A stretch of DNA of 64,000 nt from Chromobacterium haemolyticum (GCF_002081825.1 NZ_MUKU01000010.1:62001-126000); one strand, 5' to 3'; shown: positions 39,842 through 48,842, counted from the stretch's first letter. The notes: a model not told the origin generated them from the letters alone. Program-made: numbers and translations.

Positions 39842-39924
39842 ATCATGGCTGGGGAAGCGAAGCCAATAGAGCTGCGCGATTCGAAAGATGTCGCGAACAT
39901 CTTCATCTACCTAGGAGCAACACC

Positions 39925-41016
39925 ATGAATAGAGTCAGAAGCCTGTCCGCGCTGTGCTGTGCGCTGGGCTCCGCCGCCGCCTGGGCGGCGCTGCCCGCCG
40001 GCTATCCCGCCGCTTACCAGAGTCTGGTGGACGCCGCCCTCAAGGAGGGCAAGGTGGTGGTGTATTCGGCCACAGACAGCGCCGCGGCGAGGCCCTTGAT
40101 CAAGGATTTCCAAGCCTTGTACCCCGGCGTCAAAGTGGAATACCACGATATGAACAGCACCGAGATCTACAACCGCTTCATCAGCGAGAACGCGGCCAAC
40201 AGCACTAGCGCCGATGTGGTGTGGAGCTCGGCGATGGATTTGCAAGTGAAGTTCGTCAATGACGGCTACGCCGCCAGCTACGCTTCGCCGGAAGCGGCCA
40301 ATCTACCGGCTTGGGCGCATTATCAGCAGCAAGCCTACGGCACCACATACGAGCCGGTGGCCATCGTCTACAACAAGCGTTTGCTGAAGCCGGAGGAAAT
40401 TCCGCAGACCCGCGCCGACCTAGTGCGCATCCTCAAGGCGAATCCGGCTCGTTTCAAGGGCAAGGTCACCACTTACGATGTGGAAAAGTCCGGCGTCGGC
40501 TTCAACTTCCTGACCCAGGACGTGCGCCATAACGCCAACGGCGCCTGGGAACTGGCGCGTACGCTGGGTGCCACGGGGGTCAAACTGCAGACCTCCACCG
40601 GTGCGATGATGGAGCGGATCTCCTCGGGCGAGAACCTGATCGGCTACAACATCCTCGGTTCCTACGCTTACGCCAAGGCGAAAAAGGACCCGGCCATCGG
40701 CTACGTCTATCCCAAGGACTACACCCAGGTGGTCAGCCGCTTGGCCATCATCTCCAAGAAGGCGCGCAATCCCGGCGCGGCGCGGCTGTGGCTGGACTAT
40801 TTGCTGTCCAAGCGCGGCCAGAGCGTGCTGGCCAACCAGTCCGAGCTGTTCTCGCTGCGCGGCGACGTGAGCGGCGCGGCTTCCATCGCCGCCTTGAACC
40901 AGCAATTGGGCGGCAGCGCCAAGCCCATCCAGGTGGGCACCGGCCTGCTGGTCTATCTGGACCAGGCCAAGCGGCTGGATTTCATGCGTCAGTGGCAGCA
41001 GGCGCTGAAGAAATAG
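39925..41016 (+). CDS. ABC transporter periplasmic binding protein (Fe3+/AfuA type)
   Basis: 363 aa with a signal peptide (~1-22, cleavage near AWA-ALP) and AGGAGC upstream. The mature protein begins AYQSLVDAALKEGKVVVYSATDS and contains LIKDFQALYPGVKVEYHDMN, the pattern of the Fe(3+)/2-aminoethylphosphonate/AfuA-like binding proteins. Members carry iron, sugar phosphates or organophosphates; the iron-ligand tyrosines cannot be assigned with confidence. It lies with permease and ATPase genes as one operon. Confidence 0.88.
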   Translation: MNRVRSLSALCCALGSAAAWAALPAGYPAAYQSLVDAALKEGKVVVYSATDSAAARPLIKDFQALYPGVKVEYHDMNSTEIYNRFISENAANSTSADVVWSSAMDLQVKFVNDGYAASYASPEAANLPAWAHYQQQAYGTTYEPVAIVYNKRLLKPEEIPQTRADLVRILKANPARFKGKVTTYDVEKSGVGFNFLTQDVRHNANGAWELARTLGATGVKLQTSTGAMMERISSGENLIGYNILGSYAYAKAKKDPAIGYVYPKDYTQVVSRLAIISKKARNPGAARLWLDYLLSKRGQSVLANQSELFSLRGDVSGAASIAALNQQLGGSAKPIQVGTGLLVYLDQAKRLDFMRQWQQALKK

Positions 41017-41117
41017 CGTCCCCTTCCGGCCATTGCGGCCGACGTTTCCAATGACAGAATCAGCCGTCCGCCACGCGCGGACGGCGCAGAGGCCTGCGCG
41101 CAGGCCTGGGAGCAAGC

Positions 41118-42863
41118 ATGAATTCCTCGATTAATCCGGCAGCCCCCGCCGAGGCGGCCAAGGCCGCCGCCCACGGCGGCTGGCCACGTGGGAGCGCTGC
41201 CGGCCGTTGGCTGGTTTTGGGCGCGCTGGCCCTGCTGGTATTGACCCCGCTATCACTGGTGATCTATCAAAGCCTGCTGGATCAGCCCTTTTTCATGGCG
41301 GACAAAAACGTGGGGCTGGTCGCCTATCGCTTTGTGTTCGCCGATCCCGATTTCTGGTCCGCGCTCGGCAATTCGCTGGTGATCGCCGCCGGCATGGCGC
41401 TGATCGCCATTCCGCTGGGCGGGGTGCTGGCGTTTTTGATGGCGCGCACCGACTTGCCCGGGAGACGCTGGCTGGAGCCCTTGCTGCTGACGCCAGTGTT
41501 TGTGTCGCCCATGGTGTTGGCCTTCGGTTACGTGGTGGCGGCCGGGCCGGTGGGTTTTTATTCTTTGTGGTTCAAGCAGTGGTTCGGCGTGGAAGAGGTG
41601 CCGTGGAACATTTATTCGCTGCTCAGCATCGCGGTAGTGGCGGGGTTGACCCATGTGCCGCATGTCTATCTGTACGCGTCGGCGGCCTTGCGCAATCTGG
41701 GCTCGGACGTGGAAGAGGCGGCTCGGGTGGCCGGCGCTAGCCCCTTCCGCGTGGCGCGCGACGTCAGCCTGCCGATGGTGATGCCCTCCATGTTGTTTGC
41801 CGGCGTACTGGTGGTGTTTCTCGGCTTCGAGGTATTCGGCCTGCCGCTGGTGCTGGGCGATCCGGAAGGGCATCTGGTGCTGGCCACTTATCTGTACAAG
41901 CTGACCAATAAACTCGGCGTGCCGTCCTATCACCTGATGGCCGCGGTGGCGGTGTGTCTGATCGCCATTACTTTCCCGCTGGTCCTGTTGCAGCGCCGGC
42001 TGTTGCGCAGCGCTCAGCGTTTCGTCGCGCTCAAGGGCAAGGCCGGTCGCCAGCATCCGCTATCGCTGGGGCCGTGGCGATATCTGGCGCTGGCCATCGT
42101 GCTGTTGTGGCTGTTTCTCACCGTGGTGGTGCCGATTTCCGGCATTGCGCTGCGCTCCGTGGTCAGTCACTGGGGCGAGGGCGTGTCATTGCTGGAGACC
42201 TTGACGCTGGATCATTACGCGCTGGTGTTCGAGGAAGACAACATCGTCCGCGCCATCGTCAACACGCTGGGTGTCGGCGTGATCGGCGGCGCGCTGGCGG
42301 TGGGCTTCTACACCCTGGTCGGTTTCGCGGGTCATCGTCGCCACGATTGGGGGGCGCGCTTGCTGGATTACCTGGTGCTGTTGCCTCGCGCGGTGCCGGG
42401 CATCCTGGCCGGCTTGGCCTTTCTGTGGGTGTTCTTGTTTGTGCCCGGCCTACAAGGCGCGAAGAACAGCATGCTGTCGATCTGGTTGGCCTACACCGTG
42501 GTCTGGCTGGCCTATGGCATGCGCTTGGTGCAGAGCGCCTTGCTGCAAGTAGGGCCGGAGCTGGAAGAAGCCGCTCGCACCGCCGGGGCCAGTCAGCGGC
42601 GGACCAGTCTGGACGTGACCTTGCCTTTGATCCGTTTTGGTCTGCTGTCCAGTTGGCTGCTGATCTTCATGATTTTCGAGCGTGAGTACTCGACTGCGGT
42701 GTATCTGTTGTCGCCGGGCACCGAGGTGATCGGTTCCCTGCTGGTGTCCTTGTGGGCCACCGGCGCGGTGGACCAAGTGGCGGCTCTGTCTGTGATCAAT
42801 ATTTTGATGGTGGGCGCCGGCTTGGCGCTGGCCTTGCGTCTGGGAGTGAAACTGCATGACTAA
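41118..42863 (+). CDS. ABC transporter permease, two-domain FbpB/AfuB type
   Basis: 581 aa with about 12 membrane segments in two homologous halves, each with an EAA loop (VEEAARVAGASPFRVARDVSLP and a later ELEEAARTAGASQRR). This is the fused permease of iron/AfuABC-type transporters. The N-terminal ~30 residues are cytoplasmic and Ala-rich. It starts 101 nt after the binding-protein gene and overlaps the ATPase gene by 8 bases. Confidence 0.92.
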   Translation: MNSSINPAAPAEAAKAAAHGGWPRGSAAGRWLVLGALALLVLTPLSLVIYQSLLDQPFFMADKNVGLVAYRFVFADPDFWSALGNSLVIAAGMALIAIPLGGVLAFLMARTDLPGRRWLEPLLLTPVFVSPMVLAFGYVVAAGPVGFYSLWFKQWFGVEEVPWNIYSLLSIAVVAGLTHVPHVYLYASAALRNLGSDVEEAARVAGASPFRVARDVSLPMVMPSMLFAGVLVVFLGFEVFGLPLVLGDPEGHLVLATYLYKLTNKLGVPSYHLMAAVAVCLIAITFPLVLLQRRLLRSAQRFVALKGKAGRQHPLSLGPWRYLALAIVLLWLFLTVVVPISGIALRSVVSHWGEGVSLLETLTLDHYALVFEEDNIVRAIVNTLGVGVIGGALAVGFYTLVGFAGHRRHDWGARLLDYLVLLPRAVPGILAGLAFLWVFLFVPGLQGAKNSMLSIWLAYTVVWLAYGMRLVQSALLQVGPELEEAARTAGASQRRTSLDVTLPLIRFGLLSSWLLIFMIFEREYSTAVYLLSPGTEVIGSLLVSLWATGAVDQVAALSVINILMVGAGLALALRLGVKLHD

Positions 42864-43926
42864 GCTGAGCGTGCGCGATCTGCATCTGAATTACGATCAG
42901 AATCCAATCTTGAAGGGTGTTTCCTTTGATCTGGCCGCCGGCCAGGTGGTGTCCTTGCTTGGCGCTTCCGGCAGCGGCAAGACCACTTTGCTGCGCGCTA
43001 TCGCCGGACTGGAGCAGCCGTCGGCAGGTCAAATCCTGCTGGACGGCGGGCCTTTGTATGACGCGTCCGCCGGCTGCAATCTGGCGGTGGAGCAGCGTTC
43101 CCTCGGCCTGGTGTTCCAGTCTTACGCCTTGTGGCCGCATCGCACCGTGGCGCAGAACGTCGGCTATGGTTTGAAATTGCGCCAGACTTCGACGGCGGAG
43201 ATCGCCGCAAGGGTGAGGCAGATTCTGGACAAGCTGGGGCTAGGGCATCTGGCGGAGCGCTATCCGCATCAATTGTCCGGCGGCCAGCAGCAGCGCGTGG
43301 CTATCGCCCGGGCGCTGATTTACAACCCGCCGGTGATCCTGCTGGACGAGCCGCTGTCCAATCTGGATGCCAAGCTGCGCGAAGAGGCGCGCGCGTGGTT
43401 GCGCGAACTGATCGTGTCGATGAACTTGTCCGCCTTGTGCGTCACCCACGATCAGGGTGAGGCGATGGCGATGTCGGACCAGATTTTGTTGTTGAAGAAC
43501 GGTCGTATCGAACAGGCAGGCAGTCCTACCGAGCTGTATTCCGCGCCGGCTTCCCTTTATACCGCGCAATTCATGGGGGCCAACAATACGTTGCAGGCCA
43601 AGGTGGCTGCTCGGGACGGCGCCAGTGTCACCTTGCAGGGCGAGGGCTGGAAACTTCGCGCCACTGCGAGGCAGGCATTGCAGGTGGGGCAGCAGGCCGA
43701 GGCGGTGATCCGTTTGGAACGGTTGCGCGTGCAGGATGAGCCGGGCGGCAACAGCCTGCCGGCCTGCTTGATCGCGTCGATGTATTTGGGCGACCGCTGG
43801 GAATACCTGTTGCAGCATGGAGATCTGCGCTTGCGCGCCTTTGGTCAGCAAGCCAAGCCCAAGGGCGAGTGCTGGGTGGAATTCGGGTTGGAGGATACTT
43901 GGGCGTTCGAGGCGGCGCCGGCCTGA
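42856..43926 (+). CDS. ABC transporter ATP-binding protein (FbpC/PotA type)
   Basis: 356 aa. Walker A is GASGSGKTT, the signature LSGGQQQRVAIARAL and Walker B VILLDEPLSNLD, with the switch His in CVTHDQGEAM. The C-terminal ~110 residues form the regulatory TOBE domain. It energises the transporter whose permease gene it overlaps (42856-42863). A terminator follows 24 nt after its stop. Confidence 0.94.
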   Translation: MTKLSVRDLHLNYDQNPILKGVSFDLAAGQVVSLLGASGSGKTTLLRAIAGLEQPSAGQILLDGGPLYDASAGCNLAVEQRSLGLVFQSYALWPHRTVAQNVGYGLKLRQTSTAEIAARVRQILDKLGLGHLAERYPHQLSGGQQQRVAIARALIYNPPVILLDEPLSNLDAKLREEARAWLRELIVSMNLSALCVTHDQGEAMAMSDQILLLKNGRIEQAGSPTELYSAPASLYTAQFMGANNTLQAKVAARDGASVTLQGEGWKLRATARQALQVGQQAEAVIRLERLRVQDEPGGNSLPACLIASMYLGDRWEYLLQHGDLRLRAFGQQAKPKGECWVEFGLEDTWAFEAAPA

Positions 43927-43950
43927 TTCCAGGCGCAGCAGGGGCATGAC

Positions 43951-43978
43951 AGGGCGAGCGTGCAGCTTGCCCTTTTTT
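43951..43978 (+). terminator. Terminator of the ABC transporter operon
   Basis: The stem GGGC-g-AGC / GCT-t-GCCC is followed by six T, 24 nt after the ATPase stop. Confidence 0.75.
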
Positions 43979-44077
43979 CATGGAGGTGTGGCGGAGACTG
44001 ACTGTATTTTGCTAGAGACTATCGTTTATAGCTATCGCAGGAATGGCAGTGAACCGGAGAAGAAGGCTCCGGCAATG

Positions 44078-44105
44078 AAAAAGGCCCGCTTGCGCGGGCC
44101 TTTTT
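44078..44105. terminator. Bidirectional terminator after the porin gene
   Basis: GGCCCGC/GCGGGCC (44083-44089 with 44094-44100) is flanked by AAAAA on the left and TTTTT on the right. Leftward it ends the porin transcript; rightward it backs up the ABC-operon terminator. Confidence 0.85.
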
Positions 44106-44143
44106 CTCATTCTGTTCGTGGGTTCTTGCGTCGAACCGACAAA

Positions 44144-45226
44144 TTAGAATGCGTGGATCATGTTCAGGCCGAAAGCCTTCAGATCCTTGTTAGCGTCGTT
44201 CTTGCCGCCTTTAACATCGATCAAGCCGTACTGTGCACCGAAGGTGGTGCGCTTGGAGATCGCGTAGTCAACACCCAGTACGAACTGATTGTAGGTGCTG
44301 TCGTTCAGTTTCACGCCGCCAACTTCAACCTTGTCGCCGTGAGCGTAGGTGAATTTCGGAGTGAACGCGCCGATGGTGTAGGCAGTGGTCAGAGCGTATT
44401 CGCGGGTCTTAACGTTTTGGGTCAGATCAACGTTGGTCAGATCCAGGCCTTTGTTAACCAGATCGTACCAGGTGGAGCCTTTCACTACATCCAGGCCACC
44501 TTTTTCTTGTTGATAGCCGAAAGCTACCAGCAGGTTGTTGGCGTTGTAGCCAACTTCCAGGCGATGCTTGTCGTTGCGACGGGAATTGTTACCATCGATG
44601 ATGGCGGTGCCTTCGCGTTGGAAGCTGTACTTGCCAAAGAAACCGCTATTCTCGTAACCCAGACCCAAGTTGTAAACTTCGCGGTCGGATTGAACTTTGC
44701 CAGTGGTGTCAGCAGTGCCAGCTTTGTTTTCTTTGGTGCCGTATTGCAGAGCGGCGCTGAAGCCAGCGATGCTCGGCAGGTCGTAGCGTACGGAGTTCTT
44801 CAGGCGGTTGCCGTCACGGGTGAAGATGCCCAGACCCAGTGCATCGTTGCGGTATTCCCAGCTGTCAACGATGCCCATATCGCTGTCCATGAAGTTGGAC
44901 ACGTTGCCCAGGCGCAGAGTGCCCAGGTCGCTTTGCAGGCCGATGAAGGAGTTGCGGTTGGCGAAAGTGCCGCTGCCGGAACCGGTACGGGATTGGCCGT
45001 CGATGCCAAAGCCGGTTTCAACTTGCCAGATAGCCTTCAGACCGTTGCCCAGGTCTTCCTTGCCTTTGAAGCCGATACGGGAACCCAGGTCGTCGATGTT
45101 GGTTTGCTTGGTGGAACCATTGTCAACGTATTCAACGCCGCCTTTGATTTTGCCGTAGATGGTCACGTCAGCGAAAGCTGCAGCCGGCAGAGTAGCTACC
45201 AGCAGGGCGATCAGACTCTTTTTCAT
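44144..45226 (-). CDS. Gram-negative general porin (Neisseria type)
   Basis: 360 aa from ATG 45226 with AAGGA upstream. Signal peptide ~1-21 (MKKSLIALLVATLPAAAFA). The mature start DVTIYGKIKGGVEY, the GSRIGFKGKEDLGNGLKAIW block and the terminal Phe (...MIHAF) are hallmarks of beta/Neisseria trimeric porins. The 16-stranded barrel and constriction loop with NSFIGL fit. It is a highly expressed outer-membrane channel. Its 5' region is unusually AT-rich, and a candidate small RNA lies ~290 bp upstream on the same strand. Confidence 0.93.
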   Translation of the reverse strand: MKKSLIALLVATLPAAAFADVTIYGKIKGGVEYVDNGSTKQTNIDDLGSRIGFKGKEDLGNGLKAIWQVETGFGIDGQSRTGSGSGTFANRNSFIGLQSDLGTLRLGNVSNFMDSDMGIVDSWEYRNDALGLGIFTRDGNRLKNSVRYDLPSIAGFSAALQYGTKENKAGTADTTGKVQSDREVYNLGLGYENSGFFGKYSFQREGTAIIDGNNSRRNDKHRLEVGYNANNLLVAFGYQQEKGGLDVVKGSTWYDLVNKGLDLTNVDLTQNVKTREYALTTAYTIGAFTPKFTYAHGDKVEVGGVKLNDSTYNQFVLGVDYAISKRTTFGAQYGLIDVKGGKNDANKDLKAFGLNMIHAF

Positions 45227-45513
45227 GGTCAAGTCATCCTTTTATATGGGTTTAGGAATGTGAGCAAATGCTATTGGCTAAGTTGTGTAAATGCAACTTT
45301 TAGGTAAATACGGTGTTGCAAATCAACAACCAATTGTTGCTTTGTATGTGTGGTTTTACATGGAAATGTCTTGCTAAGCCAATGAAGTAAATGGGTAAAT
45401 CATGAAAATGGCTCATTGCGTGCAAGTGTTGTAAAAACGCACTTGCCGGCGGAAAGCCTTATGCAAAAGGGGTATCGACGGTGAGGGGAAGAATAGAATG
45501 ATTCGGGGTGGTG
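45227..45513. other. AT-rich upstream region of the porin gene
   Basis: About 290 bp with no gene. It contains a near-palindrome CAACCAATTGTTG (45328-45340) that could bind a regulator. On the minus strand a TTGCAT/TAGCAT pair with 17-bp spacing lies about 50-80 nt before the start as a possible promoter; this is weak evidence. Confidence 0.45.
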
Positions 45514-45606
45514 AAAAAAAATAAGCCCGCGAGGAGCGGGCTCAAAAATCAACGTGACTTGAAGAGAATTCACGATGCCGCAAGACGCACATCGGAACGA
45601 ATTCAC
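45514..45606 (-). ncRNA. Candidate small RNA with own promoter and terminator
   Basis: About 93 nt. On the minus strand the predicted transcript begins GTGAATTCG at 45606. Its body folds as an outer GAATTC/GAATTC stem (45599-45604 with 45566-45571) and an inner CGATG/CATCG stem. It ends in AGCCCGC/GCGGGCT (45524-45542) followed by TTATTTTTTTT. The promoter is listed separately at 45613-45641. No reading frame of note. Not recognised as a known family; the porin gene downstream on the same strand is a conceivable target. Confidence 0.6.
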
Positions 45607-45612
45607 AATCGA

Positions 45613-45641
45613 ATCATAATAGAAAGCGATGTCTATGTAAA
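45613..45641 (-). promoter_or_regulatory. Sigma-70 promoter of the candidate small RNA
   Basis: Minus strand: TTTACA (45636-45641), 17-bp spacer, TATGAT (45613-45618). Each box has five of six consensus bases. The predicted start at ~45606 is a G. Confidence 0.6.
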
Positions 45642-45642
45642 T

Positions 45643-45902
45643 AGCTTGAAAAGAGATGGCGCACTTGAATATATGCTATTGGACGTGAGTGCTAACTTGT
45701 TGTTTGTAAAATATGTTTTGTTTTATTTTGTCTGTTTTGAAGTTGTACGAGGTTTGCAGTCTGTTCTTGCGTCCGCATAGATTGTTTGGTTTGGCGGTGT
45801 TAGGTTTCGCTTCTTTTGTTGGTCTTGGTTCCCGGTTAAGGTAGGTGGGTGGCATGGGCGAACGGTATGTCACTTACCCTGATAGAAGGAAGGACCGACA
45901 AG
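45643..45902. other. Intergenic region before metY
   Basis: About 260 bp, AT-rich to 45800. The small frames present on both strands lack recognisable features. A purine-rich ribosome-binding site (AAGGAAGGA) precedes metY. No SAM or methionine riboswitch was recognised. Confidence 0.5.
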
Positions 45903-47180
45903 ATGAAGCTGGAAACCCTGGCAGTACATGCCGGCTATGCGCCGGATCCGACAACCAAGGCGGTGGCGGTGCCCTTGTACCAAACCACCAGCTACGCATT
46001 CGACAGCACTCAGCACGGCGCGGATCTGTTTGATCTCAAGGTGCAGGGCAATATCTATACCCGCATCATGAACCCGACCACCGATGTGCTGGAAAAGCGG
46101 GTGGCTGCGCTGGAGGGCGGGATTGGCGCGCTGGCGGTGGCTTCCGGCATGGCGGCGATCACGTACGCGATACAAACTGTTGCCGAGGCCGGCGACAACA
46201 TCATCGCGACCAGCACCCTGTATGGCGGCACTTACAATTTATTCGCCCACACGCTGCCGCAGCTGGGCATCGAGGTGCGCTTTGTCAGTCACCGTCATCC
46301 GGAGCAAATAGGAGAAAAGGCGGATGCGCGCACCAAGGCGGTGTTTTGCGAATCCATTGGTAACCCGCTGGGCAATGTGGTCGACTTCGCCGCTTTCGCC
46401 GAGCAAGCGCATCGCCATGGTCTGCCCTTGATCGTCGACAACACGGTGCCGTCGCCTTATCTATGCCGACCGTTCGAGCACGGCGCCGATATCGTGGTGC
46501 ACAGCCTGACCAAATATCTGGGCGGACACGGCAACAGCATAGGCGGCGCTATTGTCGATAGCGGCCGTTTCCCCTGGGCCGAGCATGCCGAGCGCTTCGC
46601 GCGCTTGAACACGCCGGACGTCAGCTATCACGGCGTCAACTATGTGGAAGCGCTGGGGGCGGCGGCCTATATCGCGCGGGCGCGAGTGGTGCCCTTGCGC
46701 AATATGGGAGCGGCGCTGGCGCCGTTCAACGCCTTTCTGATTTTGCAAGGCATAGAGACACTGGCGTTGCGCATGGACCGAATCTGCGCCAACGCGCAGC
46801 AAGTGGCCGAGCATCTGCGAGCTCATCCTGCGGTGGAGTGGGTTGAATACGCCGGGCTGGAAGATCACCCGGACCACCACCTTGCCCAGCGTTACTTCGG
46901 CGGCCGGGCTTCCGGTGTTCTGTCCTTCGGCATCCGAGGCGGCGCGGCGGCAGGCGGGCGCTTCATCGACGCTTTGCAACTGGTGACCCGGCTGGTGAAT
47001 ATCGGCGACGCCAAATCGCTGGCCTGCCACCCGGCCACCACCACTCATCGCCAGTTGTCGGCTGATGAGCAATTGCGCGCCGGGGTGCGGCCGGAAATGG
47101 TGCGTTTGTCGATAGGCATCGAACATATCGACGACATTCTGGCCGACATCGACCAGGCGCTGACTGCTGCGGCGCGGTAA
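45903..47180 (+). CDS. metY: O-acetylhomoserine sulfhydrylase/aminocarboxypropyltransferase
   Basis: 425 aa from ATG 45903 with AAGGAAGGA 8 nt upstream; the longer frame from 45849 has no such site. A Cys/Met-metabolism PLP enzyme: start LETLAVHAGYAPDPTTKAVA, ALASGMAA-like ALAVASGMAAITY, Schiff-base Lys204 in VHSLTKYLGGHGNSIGG. The length, the TYNLFAHTLPQLGIEV block and the C-terminal HPATTTHRQLS favour O-acetylhomoserine sulfhydrylase over cystathionine gamma-synthase. It forms homocysteine from O-acetylhomoserine and sulfide. Confidence 0.9.
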   Translation: MKLETLAVHAGYAPDPTTKAVAVPLYQTTSYAFDSTQHGADLFDLKVQGNIYTRIMNPTTDVLEKRVAALEGGIGALAVASGMAAITYAIQTVAEAGDNIIATSTLYGGTYNLFAHTLPQLGIEVRFVSHRHPEQIGEKADARTKAVFCESIGNPLGNVVDFAAFAEQAHRHGLPLIVDNTVPSPYLCRPFEHGADIVVHSLTKYLGGHGNSIGGAIVDSGRFPWAEHAERFARLNTPDVSYHGVNYVEALGAAAYIARARVVPLRNMGAALAPFNAFLILQGIETLALRMDRICANAQQVAEHLRAHPAVEWVEYAGLEDHPDHHLAQRYFGGRASGVLSFGIRGGAAAGGRFIDALQLVTRLVNIGDAKSLACHPATTTHRQLSADEQLRAGVRPEMVRLSIGIEHIDDILADIDQALTAAAR

Positions 47181-47270
47181 CGCTTGTTTGCGGATGTGTG
47201 AGGCAAGATGGAGGGCCGAAGAGGGGGGGCAAGCCGCGGTTGATCGCGAAGACACTATATATAGATGGAT

Positions 47271-47723
47271 TCAGCCGCGGTGCAGCACTTGCGGATTCAT
47301 GCCGTTGGGCAGGTGGTGATGCCATTTGCCGTCGAGAAAGCTTTGAATCACATGCTGGACCTTGCCGTGCAGGGTCCAGCCGGCGTCTCGGGCGATGGCG
47401 GCCGCGGATAGCGGTTTGCCATCGGCTTGCGGCACCGGAGCAAGGTATTCCAACGGATGGTTCGCCAGCATGGGGTGTTCGATCTCCTCGCGCGACAGCA
47501 AGGTCAGTTGATGGTGCAGCGGGTCGCGCGCGATGCGTTGATAGAGCGCATCGATGTTTTCTTCAGGGCCTTCCAGTATTTGCAGAAAGTCGTCGTTCAG
47601 CATCAGCAGCACGCTGGCGATGCCCTGGCTTTGGTTGTAGTCGCGAAAATGGCGGATGCGCTTATGCATGGTTTCGGCTGAAACCGGGTGGTGGGCTGCG
47701 CTGCTATAGATCAGGCGGATCAT
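47271..47723 (-). CDS. BLUF-domain blue-light sensor
   Basis: 150 aa. The N-terminal BLUF domain (~1-95) keeps the photocycle residues: Tyr6 in RLIYSS, Asn30 before SQGI, and Gln48 in DDFLQILEGP. FAD binding and blue-light sensing are expected. The C-terminal ~55 residues have no output domain, so it is a short BLUF protein acting through a partner. Nothing adjacent identifies that partner, though the window is rich in c-di-GMP and chemotaxis genes. Repeat copy B lies just upstream. Confidence 0.9.
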   Translation of the reverse strand: MIRLIYSSAAHHPVSAETMHKRIRHFRDYNQSQGIASVLLMLNDDFLQILEGPEENIDALYQRIARDPLHHQLTLLSREEIEHPMLANHPLEYLAPVPQADGKPLSAAAIARDAGWTLHGKVQHVIQSFLDGKWHHHLPNGMNPQVLHRG

Positions 47724-47769
47724 GTGCGCTCCTGCCGCGTGGCGATTGCTCTGGTTTCAGTATAGAGGT

Positions 47770-47915
47770 TTAGAACGTGTTTACGATCTCGCGAGCTAAG
47801 GCGAGGCAAGGCGAAAACGGCTGAGAAAGCGGAATGTATGCGTGGCACATGAGCATTTTGAGCTTGTTTTTAACGCCGTATCGCCGACGCGCAGCAGACT
47901 TTGAACAGGTTTTTA
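47770..47915. repeat. MITE-like dispersed repeat, copy B
   Basis: About 146 bp, starting TTTAGAACGTGTTTACGATCT and ending with the degenerate inverted counterpart (TTTGAACAGGTTTTTA). The interior matches copy A reverse-complemented, including GGCGAAAACGGCTGAGAAAG and CGCCGACGCGCAGCAGA. The right end contains the stop codon of the GIDE-like gene (47913-47915). Confidence 0.85.
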
Positions 47916-48842
47916 GAGCCGAGCCAGCTTGAGCCAGCCCAATACGCAGGCAAACGCCACGGCGGCGTGGAGCCAGGCTCGGCGGCGGAACCATCGCGCG
48001 CTTTGCTCCGGCGACAAGGTGGTGATGATGAGCGGCCCGCTTTGCTCATCGCCGCTCAGCAGCAAGGAGGCCGGCTGTCGTGCCAGTTCCTGCTGCAGGG
48101 CGATGACTTCGCGTTGCGCCGCCGCGCGCGCCAGCGACCACTCCTGTTCGCTGAGTTGGCCGTCTCCGTCCAGGTCGAAGCGGCGCAACAGGTCTTCCTT
48201 GTCGTTTTTCCATTCCGCCAGTTTGGCGCCGATGTCCAGGCGCAAGTCCAGAGCGGTGGCGCGAGAATCCAGGCGTCGCAACTGGCCGCGGATATAGATG
48301 GTCTCGTCTTCATCTATCCATTCCTCTATCAGCAGCATGCCATCTTCGTGCCAGCGGCGCCGGTGGCGGGCCACCACTTGCGCGGCGCCGGGGAGGATGG
48401 TGGCTTCCGCGTCGCCGTCCACTAGCAGGAAGCTGTCGTCGCTGCTGATTTCCGGAGGGTTGACACTGGTCGCCATTCGGTTGGAGCGTTGCAAGGCCCA
48501 GGCCAGCCAGTCATCCCAGTCCAGCTTGCGGCGCTCGTCTACGCGCCAGCAGCGATACCAGGCGCAGCGCCGGCCGCTTAAGGGGCTGTAGTTGAGCGCG
48601 CCGGGATGGCAGCGGGCCCGGCCGCATAATTCGACCTGACCCAACGCCGCGCTGCCCAGCCTGGAGGTGGGCGTGTCCGCCACCTGGCGATAATGACGGT
48701 AGTTCATGCGCCAGCTTATCAGCCCGACGATGGCCGCGATCAGCAGGCCGTGGCGGGCTTCTCCGCCAAGGAGCCATATGGCTGCGGCCAGCAGATACAG
48801 GGTCAGCCCCAGGACCTGCAGCACAGAGGGGAGAGCCGGCAT
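47913..48842 (-). CDS. GIDE-like membrane protein with EF-hand
   Basis: 309 aa. TM helices ~6-24 and ~32-46 and a C-terminal one (~290-307) enclose a cytoplasmic or periplasmic core. The middle part (LCGRARCHPGALNYSPLSGRR with CAWYRCWR) resembles the GIDE/MULAN-type domain seen in bacterial proteins paired with LemA. Residues 223-234 form a canonical EF-hand loop (Asp223, Asp225, Asp227, Gly228, Glu234), suggesting calcium binding. There is no RING finger, so ubiquitin-ligase activity is not implied. It starts 1 nt after the lemA stop. Function unknown. Confidence 0.75.
   Translation of the reverse strand: MPALPSVLQVLGLTLYLLAAAIWLLGGEARHGLLIAAIVGLISWRMNYRHYRQVADTPTSRLGSAALGQVELCGRARCHPGALNYSPLSGRRCAWYRCWRVDERRKLDWDDWLAWALQRSNRMATSVNPPEISSDDSFLLVDGDAEATILPGAAQVVARHRRRWHEDGMLLIEEWIDEDETIYIRGQLRRLDSRATALDLRLDIGAKLAEWKNDKEDLLRRFDLDGDGQLSEQEWSLARAAAQREVIALQQELARQPASLLLSGDEQSGPLIITTLSPEQSARWFRRRAWLHAAVAFACVLGWLKLARL

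Noticed and set aside
45508-45780. 90-codon plus-strand frame over the small-RNA candidate
   Set aside because: Starts inside the terminator stem region, has no ribosome-binding site and an arbitrary composition.
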